A program made the position numbers and the translations under genes. The notes beneath the pieces were generated by a model, which did no database searches, was not told the DNA's origin, and saw only the letters and a list, made by a program, of their open reading frames with translations. From the NCBI RefSeq assembly GCF_002163755.1, contig NZ_CP015863.1:1674001-1738000 (forward strand): a DNA stretch of 64,000 nt, given 5' to 3'. Shown piece by piece: positions 6,211-15,450 of the stretch (positions within the stretch are counted from its first letter, which is position 1; each line of letters opens with the position of its first letter). The DNA comes from Vibrio campbellii CAIM 519 = NBRC 15631 = ATCC 25920. GTDB lineage: Bacteria; Pseudomonadota; Gammaproteobacteria; Enterobacterales; Vibrionaceae.

Positions 6211-9066
6211 ATGAAACTTGTCAAACGCTCCGACAGTGTGAGCAAAGAAACCAATCAGCTTGGCGTTTCTCGCCGTGCATTCATGAAAAACACCTCGCTT
6301 GCTGCTGGTGGTGCGGTTGTAGGTGCGAGTCTTTTTGCACCGGGCATGATGAAGAAAGCACAAGCTAAATCGGTGGATCCAGAAGCTAAAACAGAAGTAA
6401 AACGTACCATCTGTTCTCACTGTTCTGTAGGTTGTGGTATCTACGCTGAAGTTCAAAACGGCGTGTGGACAGGTCAAGAGCCTGCATTCGACCACCCATT
6501 CAACGCTGGTGGACACTGTGCAAAAGGTGCAGCACTGCGCGAGCACGGTCACGGTGAGCGTCGTCTGAAATACCCAATGAAGCTTGAAAACGGTAAGTGG
6601 AAGAAGCTTTCTTGGGAGCAAGCGATCGAAGAAATCGGTAACAAGGTGATGGACATCCGCAAAGAGTCGGGTCCAGATTCCGTTTACTGGTTGGGTAGTG
6701 CGAAGCACAACAACGAACAAGCGTACATGTTCCGTAAGATGGCGTCGCTTTGGGGTACCAACAACGTTGACCACCAAGCACGTATCTGTCACTCAACAAC
6801 CGTAGCAGGTGTAGCAAACACTTGGGGTTACGGTGCGATGACCAACTCTTTCAATGACATGCACAACTGTAAGTCGATGCTGTTCATTGGTTCAAACCCT
6901 GCAGAAGCGCACCCTGTTGCGATGCAGCACATCCTTATCGCGAAAGAGAAGAACAACTGTAAGATCGTTGTTGCGGATCCTCGTCGTACTCGTACAGCAG
7001 CAAAATCGGATCACTACGTATCGCTACGCCCGGGTTCTGACGTTGCATTCATCTGGGGCGTGCTATGGCATGTCTTTGCGAACAACTGGGAAGACAAAGA
7101 GTTCATCCGTCAACGTGTATTCGGTATGGATGAAATCCGTGCAGAAGTAGCGAAATGGACACCAGCAGAAGTTGAGCGCGTAACTGGCGTTCCTGAGTCT
7201 GAAGTTTACCAAACAGCGAAACTGCTTTCTGAAAACCGTCCGGGTTGTATCGTGTGGTGTATGGGTGGTACTCAGCACACCACTGGTAACAACAACACAC
7301 GTGCTTACTGTGTACTTGAGCTTGCGCTAGGTAACATCGGTAAGTCAGGCGGTGGTGCAAACATCTTTCGTGGTCACGATAATGTACAGGGTGCAACTGA
7401 CCTTGGCGTACTATCTGACACGCTACCAGGCTACTACGGCTTGTCTGAGGGTTCTTGGCGTCACTGGTCGAAAGTGTGGGAAATCGATTACGAATGGATC
7501 AAAGGTCGTTTCGATGACAACGCTTACGGCGGTCAAAAACCAATGAACAGTGCAGGTATCCCTGTATCTCGTTGGGTGGATGGTGTTCTTGAAAACAAAG
7601 ACAACATTCGTCAACGTGAAAACATCCGCGCCATGTTCTACTGGGGTCACGCAGTAAACTCTCAGACTCGTGGTCCTGAGATGAAGAAAGCGATGCAGAA
7701 GCTGGATATGATGGTTATTGTTGACCCATACCCAACAGTTGCAGCGGTAATGAACGATCGTACTGACGGCGTTTACCTGCTTCCTGCAACAACTCAGTTC
7801 GAAACGCACGGCAGTGTGACGGCATCTAACCGCTCACTTCAGTGGCGTGATCAGGTTATCGAGCCATTGTTCGAATCTAAACCTGACCACGAAATCATGT
7901 ACCTGCTAACTAAGAAGCTAGGTTATGAAGACCTGCTGTTCAAAAACGTACGCGTAGAGAACAACCAGCCAGTAATTGAAGACATCACTCGCGAATTCAA
8001 CAAAGGCATGTGGACCATCGGTTACACAGGTCAAAGCCCAGAGCGTCTGAAAGCGCACCAACAAAACTGGCACACATTCCACAAGACGTCTCTAGAAGCA
8101 GAAGGCGGTCCTGTGAATGGTGAGACTTACGGTCTACCTTGGCCATGTTGGGGCACGCCAGAGATGAAGCATCCAGGCACACACATTCTGTACGATACGT
8201 CGAAGACGGTCGCAGAAGGTGGCGGTAACTTCCGTACGCGTTTCGGTGTTGAATTCGAAGGTCAAAGCCTACTTGCTGAAGACAGCTACTCAAAAGGCTG
8301 TGAAATCAAAGACGGTTACCCAGAGTTCTCTGACAAGCTAATCAAACAGCTTGGTTGGTGGGACGACCTAACGGCTGAAGAAAAAGCAGCGGCTGAAGGT
8401 AAAAACTGGAAAACTGACCTGTCTGGCGGTATCCAACGCGTAGCAATCAAGCACGGTTGTATCCCGTTTGGTAACGCAAAAGCGCGCGCGATTGTTTGGA
8501 CATTCCCAGACCGCGTACCGCTACACCGTGAGCCGCTATACACGCCTCGTCGTGACCTCGTAACGGATTACCCAACTTGGGACGACAAAGAAGCAATCTT
8601 CCGTGTACCAACGCTTTACAAGTCTATCCAGAAAGAAGACAAGTCTGGCGAATACCCAATCATCCTGACTTCTGGTCGCTTGGTTGAGTACGAGGGTGGT
8701 GGTGAAGAAACACGTTCAAACCCATGGCTTGCTGAACTTCAACAAGAAATGTTCGTTGAAGTGAACCCGAAAGACGCAAACGATCTTGGCTTCAAAGATG
8801 GCGATGACGTTTGGGTTGAAGGTGCAGAAAAAGGCAGCATCAAGGTTAAAGCGATGGTCACTCGTCGTGTTAAACCGGGTCTGGCGTTCATTCCGTTCCA
8901 CTTCGGTGGTAAGTTCGAAGGTGAAGATCTACGTCCTAAGTACCCAGAAGGTACGGATCCTTATGTTGTTGGTGAAGCAGCCAACACGGCAACCACTTAC
9001 GGTTACGACCCTGTTACTTTGATGCAGGAAACTAAAGTAACCCTATGTAACATTCGTAAAGCGTAA
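6211..9066 (+). CDS. fdhA: Formate dehydrogenase, catalytic alpha subunit (periplasmic, cysteine form)
   Basis: 951 residues, molybdopterin oxidoreductase family. It oxidises formate to CO2 in the periplasm and passes electrons to the beta subunit. Visible: a Tat signal (SRRAFMKN, ~20-27), the N-terminal 4Fe-4S site C68/C71/C75/C103, and the metal-ligand position C193 in RICHST with the following active-site His194. Cysteine, not selenocysteine, is used: there is no in-frame TGA. The C-terminal molydopterin-dinucleotide binding domain covers ~800-950 (ILTSGRLVEYEGGG and the HFGGKFEG segment). The order alpha-beta-gamma with short gaps (11 and 13 nt) is that of a membrane FDH (FdnGHI-like). 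Whether Mo or W is used cannot be seen. Confidence 0.95.
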   Translation: MKLVKRSDSVSKETNQLGVSRRAFMKNTSLAAGGAVVGASLFAPGMMKKAQAKSVDPEAKTEVKRTICSHCSVGCGIYAEVQNGVWTGQEPAFDHPFNAGGHCAKGAALREHGHGERRLKYPMKLENGKWKKLSWEQAIEEIGNKVMDIRKESGPDSVYWLGSAKHNNEQAYMFRKMASLWGTNNVDHQARICHSTTVAGVANTWGYGAMTNSFNDMHNCKSMLFIGSNPAEAHPVAMQHILIAKEKNNCKIVVADPRRTRTAAKSDHYVSLRPGSDVAFIWGVLWHVFANNWEDKEFIRQRVFGMDEIRAEVAKWTPAEVERVTGVPESEVYQTAKLLSENRPGCIVWCMGGTQHTTGNNNTRAYCVLELALGNIGKSGGGANIFRGHDNVQGATDLGVLSDTLPGYYGLSEGSWRHWSKVWEIDYEWIKGRFDDNAYGGQKPMNSAGIPVSRWVDGVLENKDNIRQRENIRAMFYWGHAVNSQTRGPEMKKAMQKLDMMVIVDPYPTVAAVMNDRTDGVYLLPATTQFETHGSVTASNRSLQWRDQVIEPLFESKPDHEIMYLLTKKLGYEDLLFKNVRVENNQPVIEDITREFNKGMWTIGYTGQSPERLKAHQQNWHTFHKTSLEAEGGPVNGETYGLPWPCWGTPEMKHPGTHILYDTSKTVAEGGGNFRTRFGVEFEGQSLLAEDSYSKGCEIKDGYPEFSDKLIKQLGWWDDLTAEEKAAAEGKNWKTDLSGGIQRVAIKHGCIPFGNAKARAIVWTFPDRVPLHREPLYTPRRDLVTDYPTWDDKEAIFRVPTLYKSIQKEDKSGEYPIILTSGRLVEYEGGGEETRSNPWLAELQQEMFVEVNPKDANDLGFKDGDDVWVEGAEKGSIKVKAMVTRRVKPGLAFIPFHFGGKFEGEDLRPKYPEGTDPYVVGEAANTATTYGYDPVTLMQETKVTLCNIRKA

Positions 9067-9077
9067 GGAGTCTGACA

Positions 9078-9686
9078 ATGGCACGAATGAAATTCCTATG
9101 TGACACCAAACGCTGTATCGAGTGTAACGGCTGTGTTACTGCATGTAAGAACGAAAACGATGATGCGCTTGAGTGGGGCATTCAACGCCGTCGCGTGGTA
9201 ACACTGAACGACGGTGAACCAGGTGAAAACTCAATCTCTGTTGCTTGTATGCACTGTACGGATGCACCTTGTATGGCGGTTTGTCCAGCTGACTGTTTCG
9301 AGCACACAGAAGACGGCATCGTTCTTCACAACAAAGATCTTTGTATCGGTTGTGGTTACTGTCTGTTTGCTTGTCCATTCGGTGCGCCTCAGTTCCCGAA
9401 ACAAGCATCGTTCGGTGAGCGTGGCAAAATGGACAAATGTACTTTCTGTGCAGGCGGTCCAAACACAGAACCTGGTTCTCTAGAAGAGCGTGAGAAGTAC
9501 GGTGCGAACCGTATTGCTGAAGGTAAGCTACCTATGTGTGCGTCACTATGTTCAACAAAAGCGCTGCTAGCGGGTGATGCAGAGAAAGTTTCTGACATCT
9601 TCCGTCAACGTGTGGTTGAGCGCGGTGCGAAAAACGCAGGTTGGACAGACGGTAACGATCTTTCTTACGACGCAACCAAAAGCTAA
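9078..9686 (+). CDS. fdhB: Formate dehydrogenase beta subunit, four 4Fe-4S clusters
   Basis: 202 residues. Cysteine motifs: CIECNGCVTAC, CMHCTDAPCMAVCP, CIGCGYCLFACP, and CTFCAGG with the later CASLC, the standard set of a four-cluster electron-transfer subunit. It carries electrons from the catalytic subunit to the cytochrome b. It has no signal of its own, as expected for a subunit co-exported with the Tat-bearing alpha subunit. Ribosome site AAGGAG lies 8 nt before the ATG. Confidence 0.95.
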   Translation: MARMKFLCDTKRCIECNGCVTACKNENDDALEWGIQRRRVVTLNDGEPGENSISVACMHCTDAPCMAVCPADCFEHTEDGIVLHNKDLCIGCGYCLFACPFGAPQFPKQASFGERGKMDKCTFCAGGPNTEPGSLEEREKYGANRIAEGKLPMCASLCSTKALLAGDAEKVSDIFRQRVVERGAKNAGWTDGNDLSYDATKS

Positions 9687-9699
9687 GTAGGAGAGACAC

Positions 9700-10752
9700 A
9701 TGTTAAATACTCTTAAACGTGCGTCTCTTGTAATGCTGTCGATGATGACAGCATTACTGCTGACCTTTGCGATGCCAACGTCTGCGCAAGAAGACACATC
9801 TCCAGTGGTACAACAGGAGATGACACAACTTGCAGGTGCAGACTTCTGGCGTCAGGTCAAAGAGGGGCAAGAAGGCTATACCACGTCGAAATCAGCGGAA
9901 CACGGTGTGCTGATCAGTACTCCGGGTGAGACTTGGTACATTCTTAAAGAGAAATGGATGTCTCCTGCGGGCGCTGTCGCGATTTTCGGCAGTATCGCAA
10001 TGGTTATCATGGCTTACGTATTCGTTGGTCCTCTGATGCTAAGCAAGCCACGTACTGGCAAGAAGATGAAACGCTGGTCTCGACTAGATCGCGCACTACA
10101 CTGGAGCATGGCGTTTACCTTCTTAACGCTAGCATTCAGTGGTTTGATGCTGGTTTACGGTAAGCACTTCTTGAAGCCGTACGTACCCACTGAGTTCTGG
10201 GGCTTCATCGTTATGTTGGCGAAGCAGTACCATAACTACATGGGTCCGCTGTTCTTTATCTTGCTGATGTTTGTTCTGCTGAAGTGGTGGCGCAAATCTA
10301 TCCCTAACATGACAGACATCCGTTGGTTCATGAAAATGGGCGGTATGGTTGGTAAACATAAAGGTACGCACCCATCGGCTGGATTCTCGAACGGTGGTGA
10401 AAAGGCGATCTACTGGTTGTTGATCTTCTTTGGTGCTATCGCTGCGGTGAGTGGCTTAATTCTGGATTTCCCAATTTTCGGCCAAACTCGTCGCGATATG
10501 GAATTGTCTAACCTTGTTCACGCGATTTCGGCACTGATTCTAATCTGTGGCTTTATCTTCCACATCTACATCGGTCTATTCGGTATGGAAGGTGCGTTAG
10601 AAGGTATGGTTACCGGAGAGGTTGACGAGACATGGGCGAAAGAACACCACGATCTTTGGTATGAAGAAGTGAAATCCAAAGAAGCGATGGGCGAAACAGA
10701 TACGGCAAACACGGAACCAAAAGGAGCGAAAGCGAATGAACAAACCTCATAA
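9700..10752 (+). CDS. fdhC: Formate dehydrogenase gamma subunit, cytochrome b556
   Basis: 350 residues. It has an N-terminal signal peptide (hydrophobic ~8-27, ends SAQ-ED), a periplasmic stretch, then membrane helices at ~88-108, ~135-150, ~175-200, ~245-265 and ~280-300. Histidines in LHWSMAF, QYHNYMG, VHAISAL and FHIYIG are likely heme b ligands, typical of FdoI/FdnI-type subunits. It anchors FDH and reduces quinone. The last 16 nt overlap the next gene. The C-terminal tail (~315-350) is hydrophilic, rich in Glu and Lys, and longer than in E. coli FdnI. Confidence 0.93.
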   Translation: MLNTLKRASLVMLSMMTALLLTFAMPTSAQEDTSPVVQQEMTQLAGADFWRQVKEGQEGYTTSKSAEHGVLISTPGETWYILKEKWMSPAGAVAIFGSIAMVIMAYVFVGPLMLSKPRTGKKMKRWSRLDRALHWSMAFTFLTLAFSGLMLVYGKHFLKPYVPTEFWGFIVMLAKQYHNYMGPLFFILLMFVLLKWWRKSIPNMTDIRWFMKMGGMVGKHKGTHPSAGFSNGGEKAIYWLLIFFGAIAAVSGLILDFPIFGQTRRDMELSNLVHAISALILICGFIFHIYIGLFGMEGALEGMVTGEVDETWAKEHHDLWYEEVKSKEAMGETDTANTEPKGAKANEQTS

Positions 10753-11152
10753 CGGGATTTGGGTTGCGTACATCCTGAGTTGTTTTACCCCGTTTACGTT
10801 TTTGATCTCAGGCGTTATCGCAATCATTTACGCTGGGTACCGTTTGGATAAAGGCGAAGACAGCGACGTAGTGAACTCGCATTACTACGGTTTGATTCGT
10901 ACTTTCTTCCTGTACCTGACATTCTTTGTTGTTCTGATTGTAACGGTAGCAACATCAAATGGTGTGTTGATTGGTGTAAGTGATTATTGGGTACACAGCA
11001 GTTTTCTAGACACGGTAGCTTACTTCATTCCTTGGGTAGGTATGCTGTTCGCAACGCTTGCGATTCTAGTTTGGTTCCTACGTATGTACCAAGGTATGAA
11101 CCAACTGCGCAACAATATGCCGCACAGACCGTCTACAGGTCCAAACCTGTAA
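10736..11152 (+). CDS. Small four-helix membrane protein at the end of the FDH operon
   Basis: 138 residues with about three to four membrane spans (~8-31, ~48-68, ~85-110). The sequence resembles the DUF4870/Tic20-like small membrane proteins (YxLDKGEDxDVVNSHYYGLIRTF). It overlaps the gamma-subunit gene by 16 nt, so it is translationally coupled, and it is followed by the operon terminator. A role in FDH assembly or stability is an inference from position only. Confidence 0.75.
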   Translation: MNKPHNGIWVAYILSCFTPFTFLISGVIAIIYAGYRLDKGEDSDVVNSHYYGLIRTFFLYLTFFVVLIVTVATSNGVLIGVSDYWVHSSFLDTVAYFIPWVGMLFATLAILVWFLRMYQGMNQLRNNMPHRPSTGPNL

Positions 11153-11167
11153 AACGGAATCTTTGCT

Positions 11168-11196
11168 CAAAAGCCTCGCAATCGCGGGGCTTTTTT
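11168..11196 (+). terminator. Terminator of the FDH operon
   Basis: AAGCCTCGC / GCGGGGCTT stem with loop AAT and six T, 15 nt after the last stop codon. The same 32-nt sequence recurs in opposite orientation at 48124-48155. Confidence 0.9.
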
Positions 11197-11343
11197 ATGC
11201 CTGAAAGACGGAATGATTCCATCGGTTTTTAAACAGAAATTAGAGGCAAATCAGCAGGCTTACGACCATGGTCTAACCCTTATAGCTATTGTTGTTTTTC
11301 TATCGGTGTTAAGCTTAATAAAAAAGAGCAACAAGGATCGGTT

Positions 11344-12075
11344 ATGAATTTCCCATACAGAAATATTGTCGTACTTACTGGCGCTGGCATCTCGGCTGAG
11401 TCTGGTATTCAAACATTTCGAGCTCAAGATGGTCTCTGGGAGAATCACCGTATCGAGGATGTCGCAACACCGGAAGGCTTCTTGCGTGATCCGGATTTGG
11501 TTCAGAGCTTTTATAACCAACGTCGTAAAAAGCTAAAAGGTGAAGATATTAAGCCGAATGCGGCCCATATCGCGCTAGGACGCTTAGAAGAGCAGTTGGA
11601 AGGCAAAGTGACTATTATCACTCAAAACATCGACAATCTGCACGAGAGAGGCGGCAGTGCCAATATTATTCACATGCATGGTGAATTGCTTAAAGCGCGT
11701 TGTAGTGAATCCAATCAGGTCATCGAGCATTCAGAAGACATTGAAACTGGCGAGTTGTGCCATTGCTGCCAAATTCCTTCGCAAATGCGCCCACACATTG
11801 TTTGGTTTGGTGAAATGCCACTGCGCATGGGAGAGATCTACGCGGCATTGGAAGAAGCAGATCTATTTATATCTATCGGTACATCTGGCGTGGTATATCC
11901 AGCCGCAGGCTTTGTACATGACGCAAAGATGCATGGTGCGCATACCATTGAAATCAACTTAGAACCAAGTGCCGTCGAGAGTGAGTTTGAAGAGAAGCGT
12001 TACGGTAAAGCAAGTATTGAAGTGCCAAAACTGGTAGATGAGATTCTTGCTCTGGAAAACGAAACTAACGCTTAA
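11344..12075 (+). CDS. cobB: NAD-dependent protein deacylase CobB (sirtuin)
   Basis: 243 residues. It removes acetyl and succinyl groups from lysines using NAD. Visible: GAGISAESGIQTFR (NAD site, ~13-26), TQNIDNLHERGG (~93-104), catalytic His112 in HMHGE, zinc ligands Cys120 and the CHCC group, and GTSGVVYPAAGF. Tyr57 and Arg60 form the YxxR motif that marks sirtuins with desuccinylase activity (SIRT5 and E. coli CobB). It stands alone between two terminators. Confidence 0.95.
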   Translation: MNFPYRNIVVLTGAGISAESGIQTFRAQDGLWENHRIEDVATPEGFLRDPDLVQSFYNQRRKKLKGEDIKPNAAHIALGRLEEQLEGKVTIITQNIDNLHERGGSANIIHMHGELLKARCSESNQVIEHSEDIETGELCHCCQIPSQMRPHIVWFGEMPLRMGEIYAALEEADLFISIGTSGVVYPAAGFVHDAKMHGAHTIEINLEPSAVESEFEEKRYGKASIEVPKLVDEILALENETNA

Positions 12076-12104
12076 ACAAGCTGGTAGAGTAGTATCCATA
12101 TAAG

Positions 12105-12136
12105 AAAGGCATCGAATTGATTCGATGCCTTTTTTG
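12105..12136 (+). terminator. Terminator after cobB
   Basis: Stem AAAGGCATCGAA / TTCGATGCCTTT around TTGA, then T-run. Confidence 0.9.
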
Positions 12137-12216
12137 TATTTTGAAACGTTGTATTCTGATGCTTTGCAATTCGAGCAGTATGGATTGAGCCACAAATAGC
12201 GATCTACAGATACAAG

Positions 12217-12240
12217 AAAAGCGACCGAAGCCGCTTTTCT
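12217..12240 (-). terminator. Terminator after potD1
   Basis: On the minus strand AAAAGCGGC-TTCG-GTCGCTTTT, a stem closed by a stable UUCG tetraloop, 20 nt after the potD1 stop. Confidence 0.75.
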
Positions 12241-12260
12241 AAACTATTTCGACAGACTGA

Positions 12261-13298
12261 TTAGTTGTCTACTTTTAGCTTTTGGAAGTACTCATCGTAA
12301 AGCACGCTTGCTTCACCAACTTCGTCTTGCCATGTACCGCTGTCCATCACTTCTTGTGGTGGGAAGATGCTTGGATCGTTAGCAAATTCTTTCGGTAGTA
12401 GATCGTGCGCTGTTTTCACTGGAGTAGGGTAACCAATCTCTAGTGCAATCTTAGCTGCGTTCTCTGGACGTAGTAGGAAGTCGATCATCTTATGAGCAGC
12501 ATCAACGTTCTTCGCACCAGCTGGAATTGCTAGGCTGTCCATCCAGAAGATAGTGCCTTTTTCTGGCCAGATGATGTCGATGTTCGCGCCTTCTTGACGA
12601 GCCATGTAAGCAGAACCATTCCAAAGCATACCAAGTGATACTTCACCTGCGAGGTATGGGTTCGCTGGGAAGTCTGAGTTGAATACCAACACGTTTGGCA
12701 TTAGCTTTTTCAGTTCTTCGTAAGCCGCTTTGATCTCGTCTGGGTTAGTCGTGTTTGGCGAGTAACCAAGCTTAGTCAATGCAATGTGGAATACTTCGCG
12801 AGAATCATCCATCAGCATTAGTTGACCTTCCCACTTGCTATCCCAGAAATCGTCCCATTTAGAAACAGACGACTTGTCTAGCATGTCAGCATTGATACCA
12901 ATACCGGTCGCACCCCAAATGTATGGGATAGAGTAGTTGTTGTTCGGGTCGAACGGCTTGTTCAGGAAGTTAGTGTCTAGATCAGCAAAGTGAGACAGTT
13001 TCTCTTTGTCGATCTTTTGCAGCATGCCTTCTTTACGCATTTTAGATACGAAATAGGTAGACGGTACTACCAAGTCGTAACCAGAACCTTGAGTTTTCAA
13101 CTTCGCGTACATGCTTTCGTTAGACTCGTACGTAGAGTAGATAACTTTGATGCCGGTTTCTTTTGTAAAGTCTTCAAGAACTTCGTTTGGAATGTATTCC
13201 GACCAGTTGTAGAAATACAGTTCTTGATCAGCAGCCATTGCAGGGGTAGCGATTAGCGTCGCCGCACACAGTGCGCTTGCGTAGAATTTACTTTTCAT
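12261..13298 (-). CDS. potD1: Polyamine-binding periplasmic protein PotD1
   Basis: 345 residues. It is the substrate-binding protein of the spermidine/putrescine (or norspermidine) ABC importer. The signal peptide ends AMA-AD near residue 23, and the mature part starts with ELYFYNWSEYIP, the standard PotD/PotF N-terminus. The start at 13298 (MKSKFYAS) is chosen over upstream in-frame starts because it gives a proper signal peptide and has GGAAA upstream. It is the last gene of potA-B-C-D2-D1, the same arrangement as V. cholerae VC1428-VC1424. A terminator at 13483-13513 separates it from potD2, so it may have its own promoter. Specificity against PotD2 cannot be read from the sequence. Confidence 0.93.
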   Translation of the reverse strand: MKSKFYASALCAATLIATPAMAADQELYFYNWSEYIPNEVLEDFTKETGIKVIYSTYESNESMYAKLKTQGSGYDLVVPSTYFVSKMRKEGMLQKIDKEKLSHFADLDTNFLNKPFDPNNNYSIPYIWGATGIGINADMLDKSSVSKWDDFWDSKWEGQLMLMDDSREVFHIALTKLGYSPNTTNPDEIKAAYEELKKLMPNVLVFNSDFPANPYLAGEVSLGMLWNGSAYMARQEGANIDIIWPEKGTIFWMDSLAIPAGAKNVDAAHKMIDFLLRPENAAKIALEIGYPTPVKTAHDLLPKEFANDPSIFPPQEVMDSGTWQDEVGEASVLYDEYFQKLKVDN

Positions 13299-13383
13299 TT
13301 TATTTCCGTTTTGTTCAGCAACAGGACAAATCAATACTAGTAAGAGATACTGGTTTGAGCCAAATTGCGATAAGCACAATCCT

Positions 13384-13451
13384 GTTTATTTGAGCGACAA
13401 AAACACTACGACCAAAATAGGCAGTAATGCTTGAACTCGAGTCAAATAAAC
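13384..13451 (-). repeat. Inverted repeat and repeated AAAATAGGCAG motif between potD2 and potD1
   Basis: GTTTATTTGA (13384-13393) and TCAAATAAAC (13442-13451) are exact complements. Between them CAAAATAGGCAGTAATGC resembles the arm of the nearby potD2 terminator (CAAAAATAGGCAGC). The segment belongs to the potD1 leader. No known motif was recognised. Confidence 0.4.
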
Positions 13452-13482
13452 CTAGCAACATACAATTATATCAGTCAATTAC

Positions 13483-13513
13483 AAAAATAGGCAGCGTATT
13501 GCTGCCTATTTTC
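13483..13513 (-). terminator. Terminator between potD2 and potD1
   Basis: AAAATAGGCAGC / GCTGCCTATTTT perfect 12-bp stem with T-run on the minus strand, 33 nt after the potD2 stop. It should lower or block read-through into potD1. Confidence 0.85.
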
Positions 13514-13545
13514 ATTTAGTAGATGGCTTATTAAGCAAGATCAGA

Positions 13546-14577
13546 TTATTGACCCGCTTTTAGCTTCAGGAAGTAATCTTCGTACTTCACTGTCATGTCG
13601 CCAACAGAGTCTTGCCATTCAACGCGGTCAAGATCTTCTTGAGAAGGGAACAGTGGTGCAACGTCTTTGAATTTAGCGTTAGATTCTGCAACCGCCGTTA
13701 GGTAACCTGTATCCGCTGAGATTTGCTCTGCGATTTCTGGACGTAGTAGGAAGTCGATCATCTTGTGAGCTGCTTCTACGTTCTTCGCACCAGAAGAGAT
13801 TGCGAAGTTATCAACCCAACCGATACCGCCTTCTTTAGGGAATACAAGTTTCAGGTTCATGCCTTCGTTTTGAGCAGCTGCTGCGCTACCGTTCCAAAGC
13901 ATACCAACGCCGACTTCGCCAGACATGTATGGTGCGCCTGGGTTGTCAGAGTTAAATACTAGAACGTTTGGCATTAGCTTTTGTAGCTCTGCGTACGCTT
14001 CGTCGATTTGTTTTGGATCCGTAGAGTTACCTGAGTAACCCAGTTTGCGCAGTGCAATGTGGAACACTTCACGAGTGTCGTCCATCAGCATTACTTGACC
14101 TTCAAGCTCAGGCTTCCATAGGTCTTCCCAGCTTTGGAAGTCGTTTGGATCGTACATGTCTGCGTTAACCGCTAGACCTGTAATCGCAACAACGTGTGGA
14201 ATAGAGTAGTCGTTATTTGGATCGTAAGGCTTGTCTAGGTAGTTTTTATCTAGGTTGCCGAAGTTTTTCAGCTTAGTCTTATCGATCTTTTGTAGCATAC
14301 CTTCGTCACGCATCTTCGCAACGAAGTACGTTGAAGGTACGACTAGATCATAACCTTGGTTATGAGTTTTTAGCTTTGCATACAAAGTTTCATTCGACTC
14401 GTAAGTCGAGTAGATGACTTTGATGCCAGTTTCTTTAGTAAATTGTTCTAGGATATTACTGTTGATGTAAGGACCCCAGTTCATAAATACTAATTCTTTA
14501 TCATCCGCTGCCGCTGTTCCAGAGAACAGAGAAAGCGCACATGCACTACCAGCTAATAGAGTAGCCCATTTTTTCAT
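13546..14577 (-). CDS. potD2: Polyamine-binding periplasmic protein PotD2
   Basis: 343 residues, clearly a paralogue of the downstream PotD1 (shared ETGIKVIYSTYESNE, GYDLVVPSTYFVxKM and AAHKMIDFLLRPE blocks). Signal peptide MKKWATLLAG... ends near AAA-DDKEL. The start at 14577 was chosen for the signal peptide and a GGAG site 9 nt upstream. It follows potC closely and is followed by a terminator, so it is the binding protein of the main potABCD unit. The early motif differs from PotD1 (FMNWGPYIN against FYNWSEYIP), suggesting different polyamine preference. Confidence 0.93.
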   Translation of the reverse strand: MKKWATLLAGSACALSLFSGTAAADDKELVFMNWGPYINSNILEQFTKETGIKVIYSTYESNETLYAKLKTHNQGYDLVVPSTYFVAKMRDEGMLQKIDKTKLKNFGNLDKNYLDKPYDPNNDYSIPHVVAITGLAVNADMYDPNDFQSWEDLWKPELEGQVMLMDDTREVFHIALRKLGYSGNSTDPKQIDEAYAELQKLMPNVLVFNSDNPGAPYMSGEVGVGMLWNGSAAAAQNEGMNLKLVFPKEGGIGWVDNFAISSGAKNVEAAHKMIDFLLRPEIAEQISADTGYLTAVAESNAKFKDVAPLFPSQEDLDRVEWQDSVGDMTVKYEDYFLKLKAGQ

Positions 14578-14679
14578 TGACGTTAGCTCCAAACCAAACG
14601 TTGTCCAATTTTGGACGATAGATAGAAAAACAGAATGGCATGTAACCATTCTGTTTCGTGATGTTAACGGATGCGGATT

Positions 14680-15450
14680 CTACTTTACTTTTTCTCTTGC
14701 TAGCAACTGAGAAATCACTACCAAGACCAAAGAAACAATCAGCATGACCGTTGCTAGGGCGTTCACTTCCGGTGAAATGCCCACCTTAACCATTGAGTAA
14801 ATCTTCAATGGTAGGATTTCGTATGTTGGGCCTGTTACGAACGAGCTAATAATTACGTCGTCCAGAGACAGGGTAAAGCTCAGTAGCCAACCCGCAGCAA
14901 CCGCTGGTTTAGCAAGAGGAAGGATGATCTGTTTCAAGATTACCCATTCGCTTGCGCCAAGATCTTTTGCTGCTTCCAACATCTTCACATCAAAGCCATT
15001 TAAGCGGCTGTACACTGTTACCACAACAAACGGTAGACAGAAGGTGATGTGAGCAATCAATAGCGTAAAGAAGCCAAGCTGTGCGCCTAATACTAGGAAC
15101 AGAGCAAGCAATGAAATCGCCATTACAATATCTGGAGACATCATTACGACAAACAGCATGCCGTTAACCGCGCCTTTACCTTTGAACGAGTAACGGAATA
15201 GGGCAACAGCCGTCAAGCTACCAATAATGGTTGCTGCTGTTGCTGAGAATACCGCTACGTTCAGTGAATGCCATGCAGCCTGCATTAGGCTGTCGTTGTT
15301 TACTAAGGTTTCGTACCATTTCGTGGTGAAACCACCCCATTTCATACCAAATTTGTTAGCATTAAATGAGTTAACAATTAAAACGATAATTGGTAGATAC
15401 AGAAAAGCATATACCAGCGCCATAAAGCTAAATCTAACTGTGCGTCCCAT
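14680..15450 (-). CDS. potC: Spermidine/putrescine ABC transporter permease PotC
   Basis: 256 residues, six membrane spans, binding-protein-dependent permease with the EAA loop 'LEAAKDLGASEWVILKQIILPLA' region near ~160-180. It forms the membrane channel with PotB. Its ATG overlaps the PotB stop (TAATG), so the two are translationally coupled. Confidence 0.95.
   Translation of the reverse strand: MGRTVRFSFMALVYAFLYLPIIVLIVNSFNANKFGMKWGGFTTKWYETLVNNDSLMQAAWHSLNVAVFSATAATIIGSLTAVALFRYSFKGKGAVNGMLFVVMMSPDIVMAISLLALFLVLGAQLGFFTLLIAHITFCLPFVVVTVYSRLNGFDVKMLEAAKDLGASEWVILKQIILPLAKPAVAAGWLLSFTLSLDDVIISSFVTGPTYEILPLKIYSMVKVGISPEVNALATVMLIVSLVLVVISQLLAREKVK

Noticed and set aside
5917..6792. Long open frame on the minus strand over the fdhA start
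   Set aside because: It lies opposite the well-supported TAT protein and fdhA, has no recognisable motif and reflects codon bias of the plus-strand genes.
6400..6830. Selenocysteine in fdhA
   Set aside because: The metal-ligand position (codon 193) is a plain cysteine and no in-frame TGA is present.
7423..7809. Minus-strand open frame inside fdhA
   Set aside because: Shadow of fdhA; composition is rich in Arg/Cys/His without any family signal.
13318..13379. Upstream extension of PotD1 (MCLSQF...)
   Set aside because: It would bury the signal peptide; the start at 13298 with GGAAA is better.
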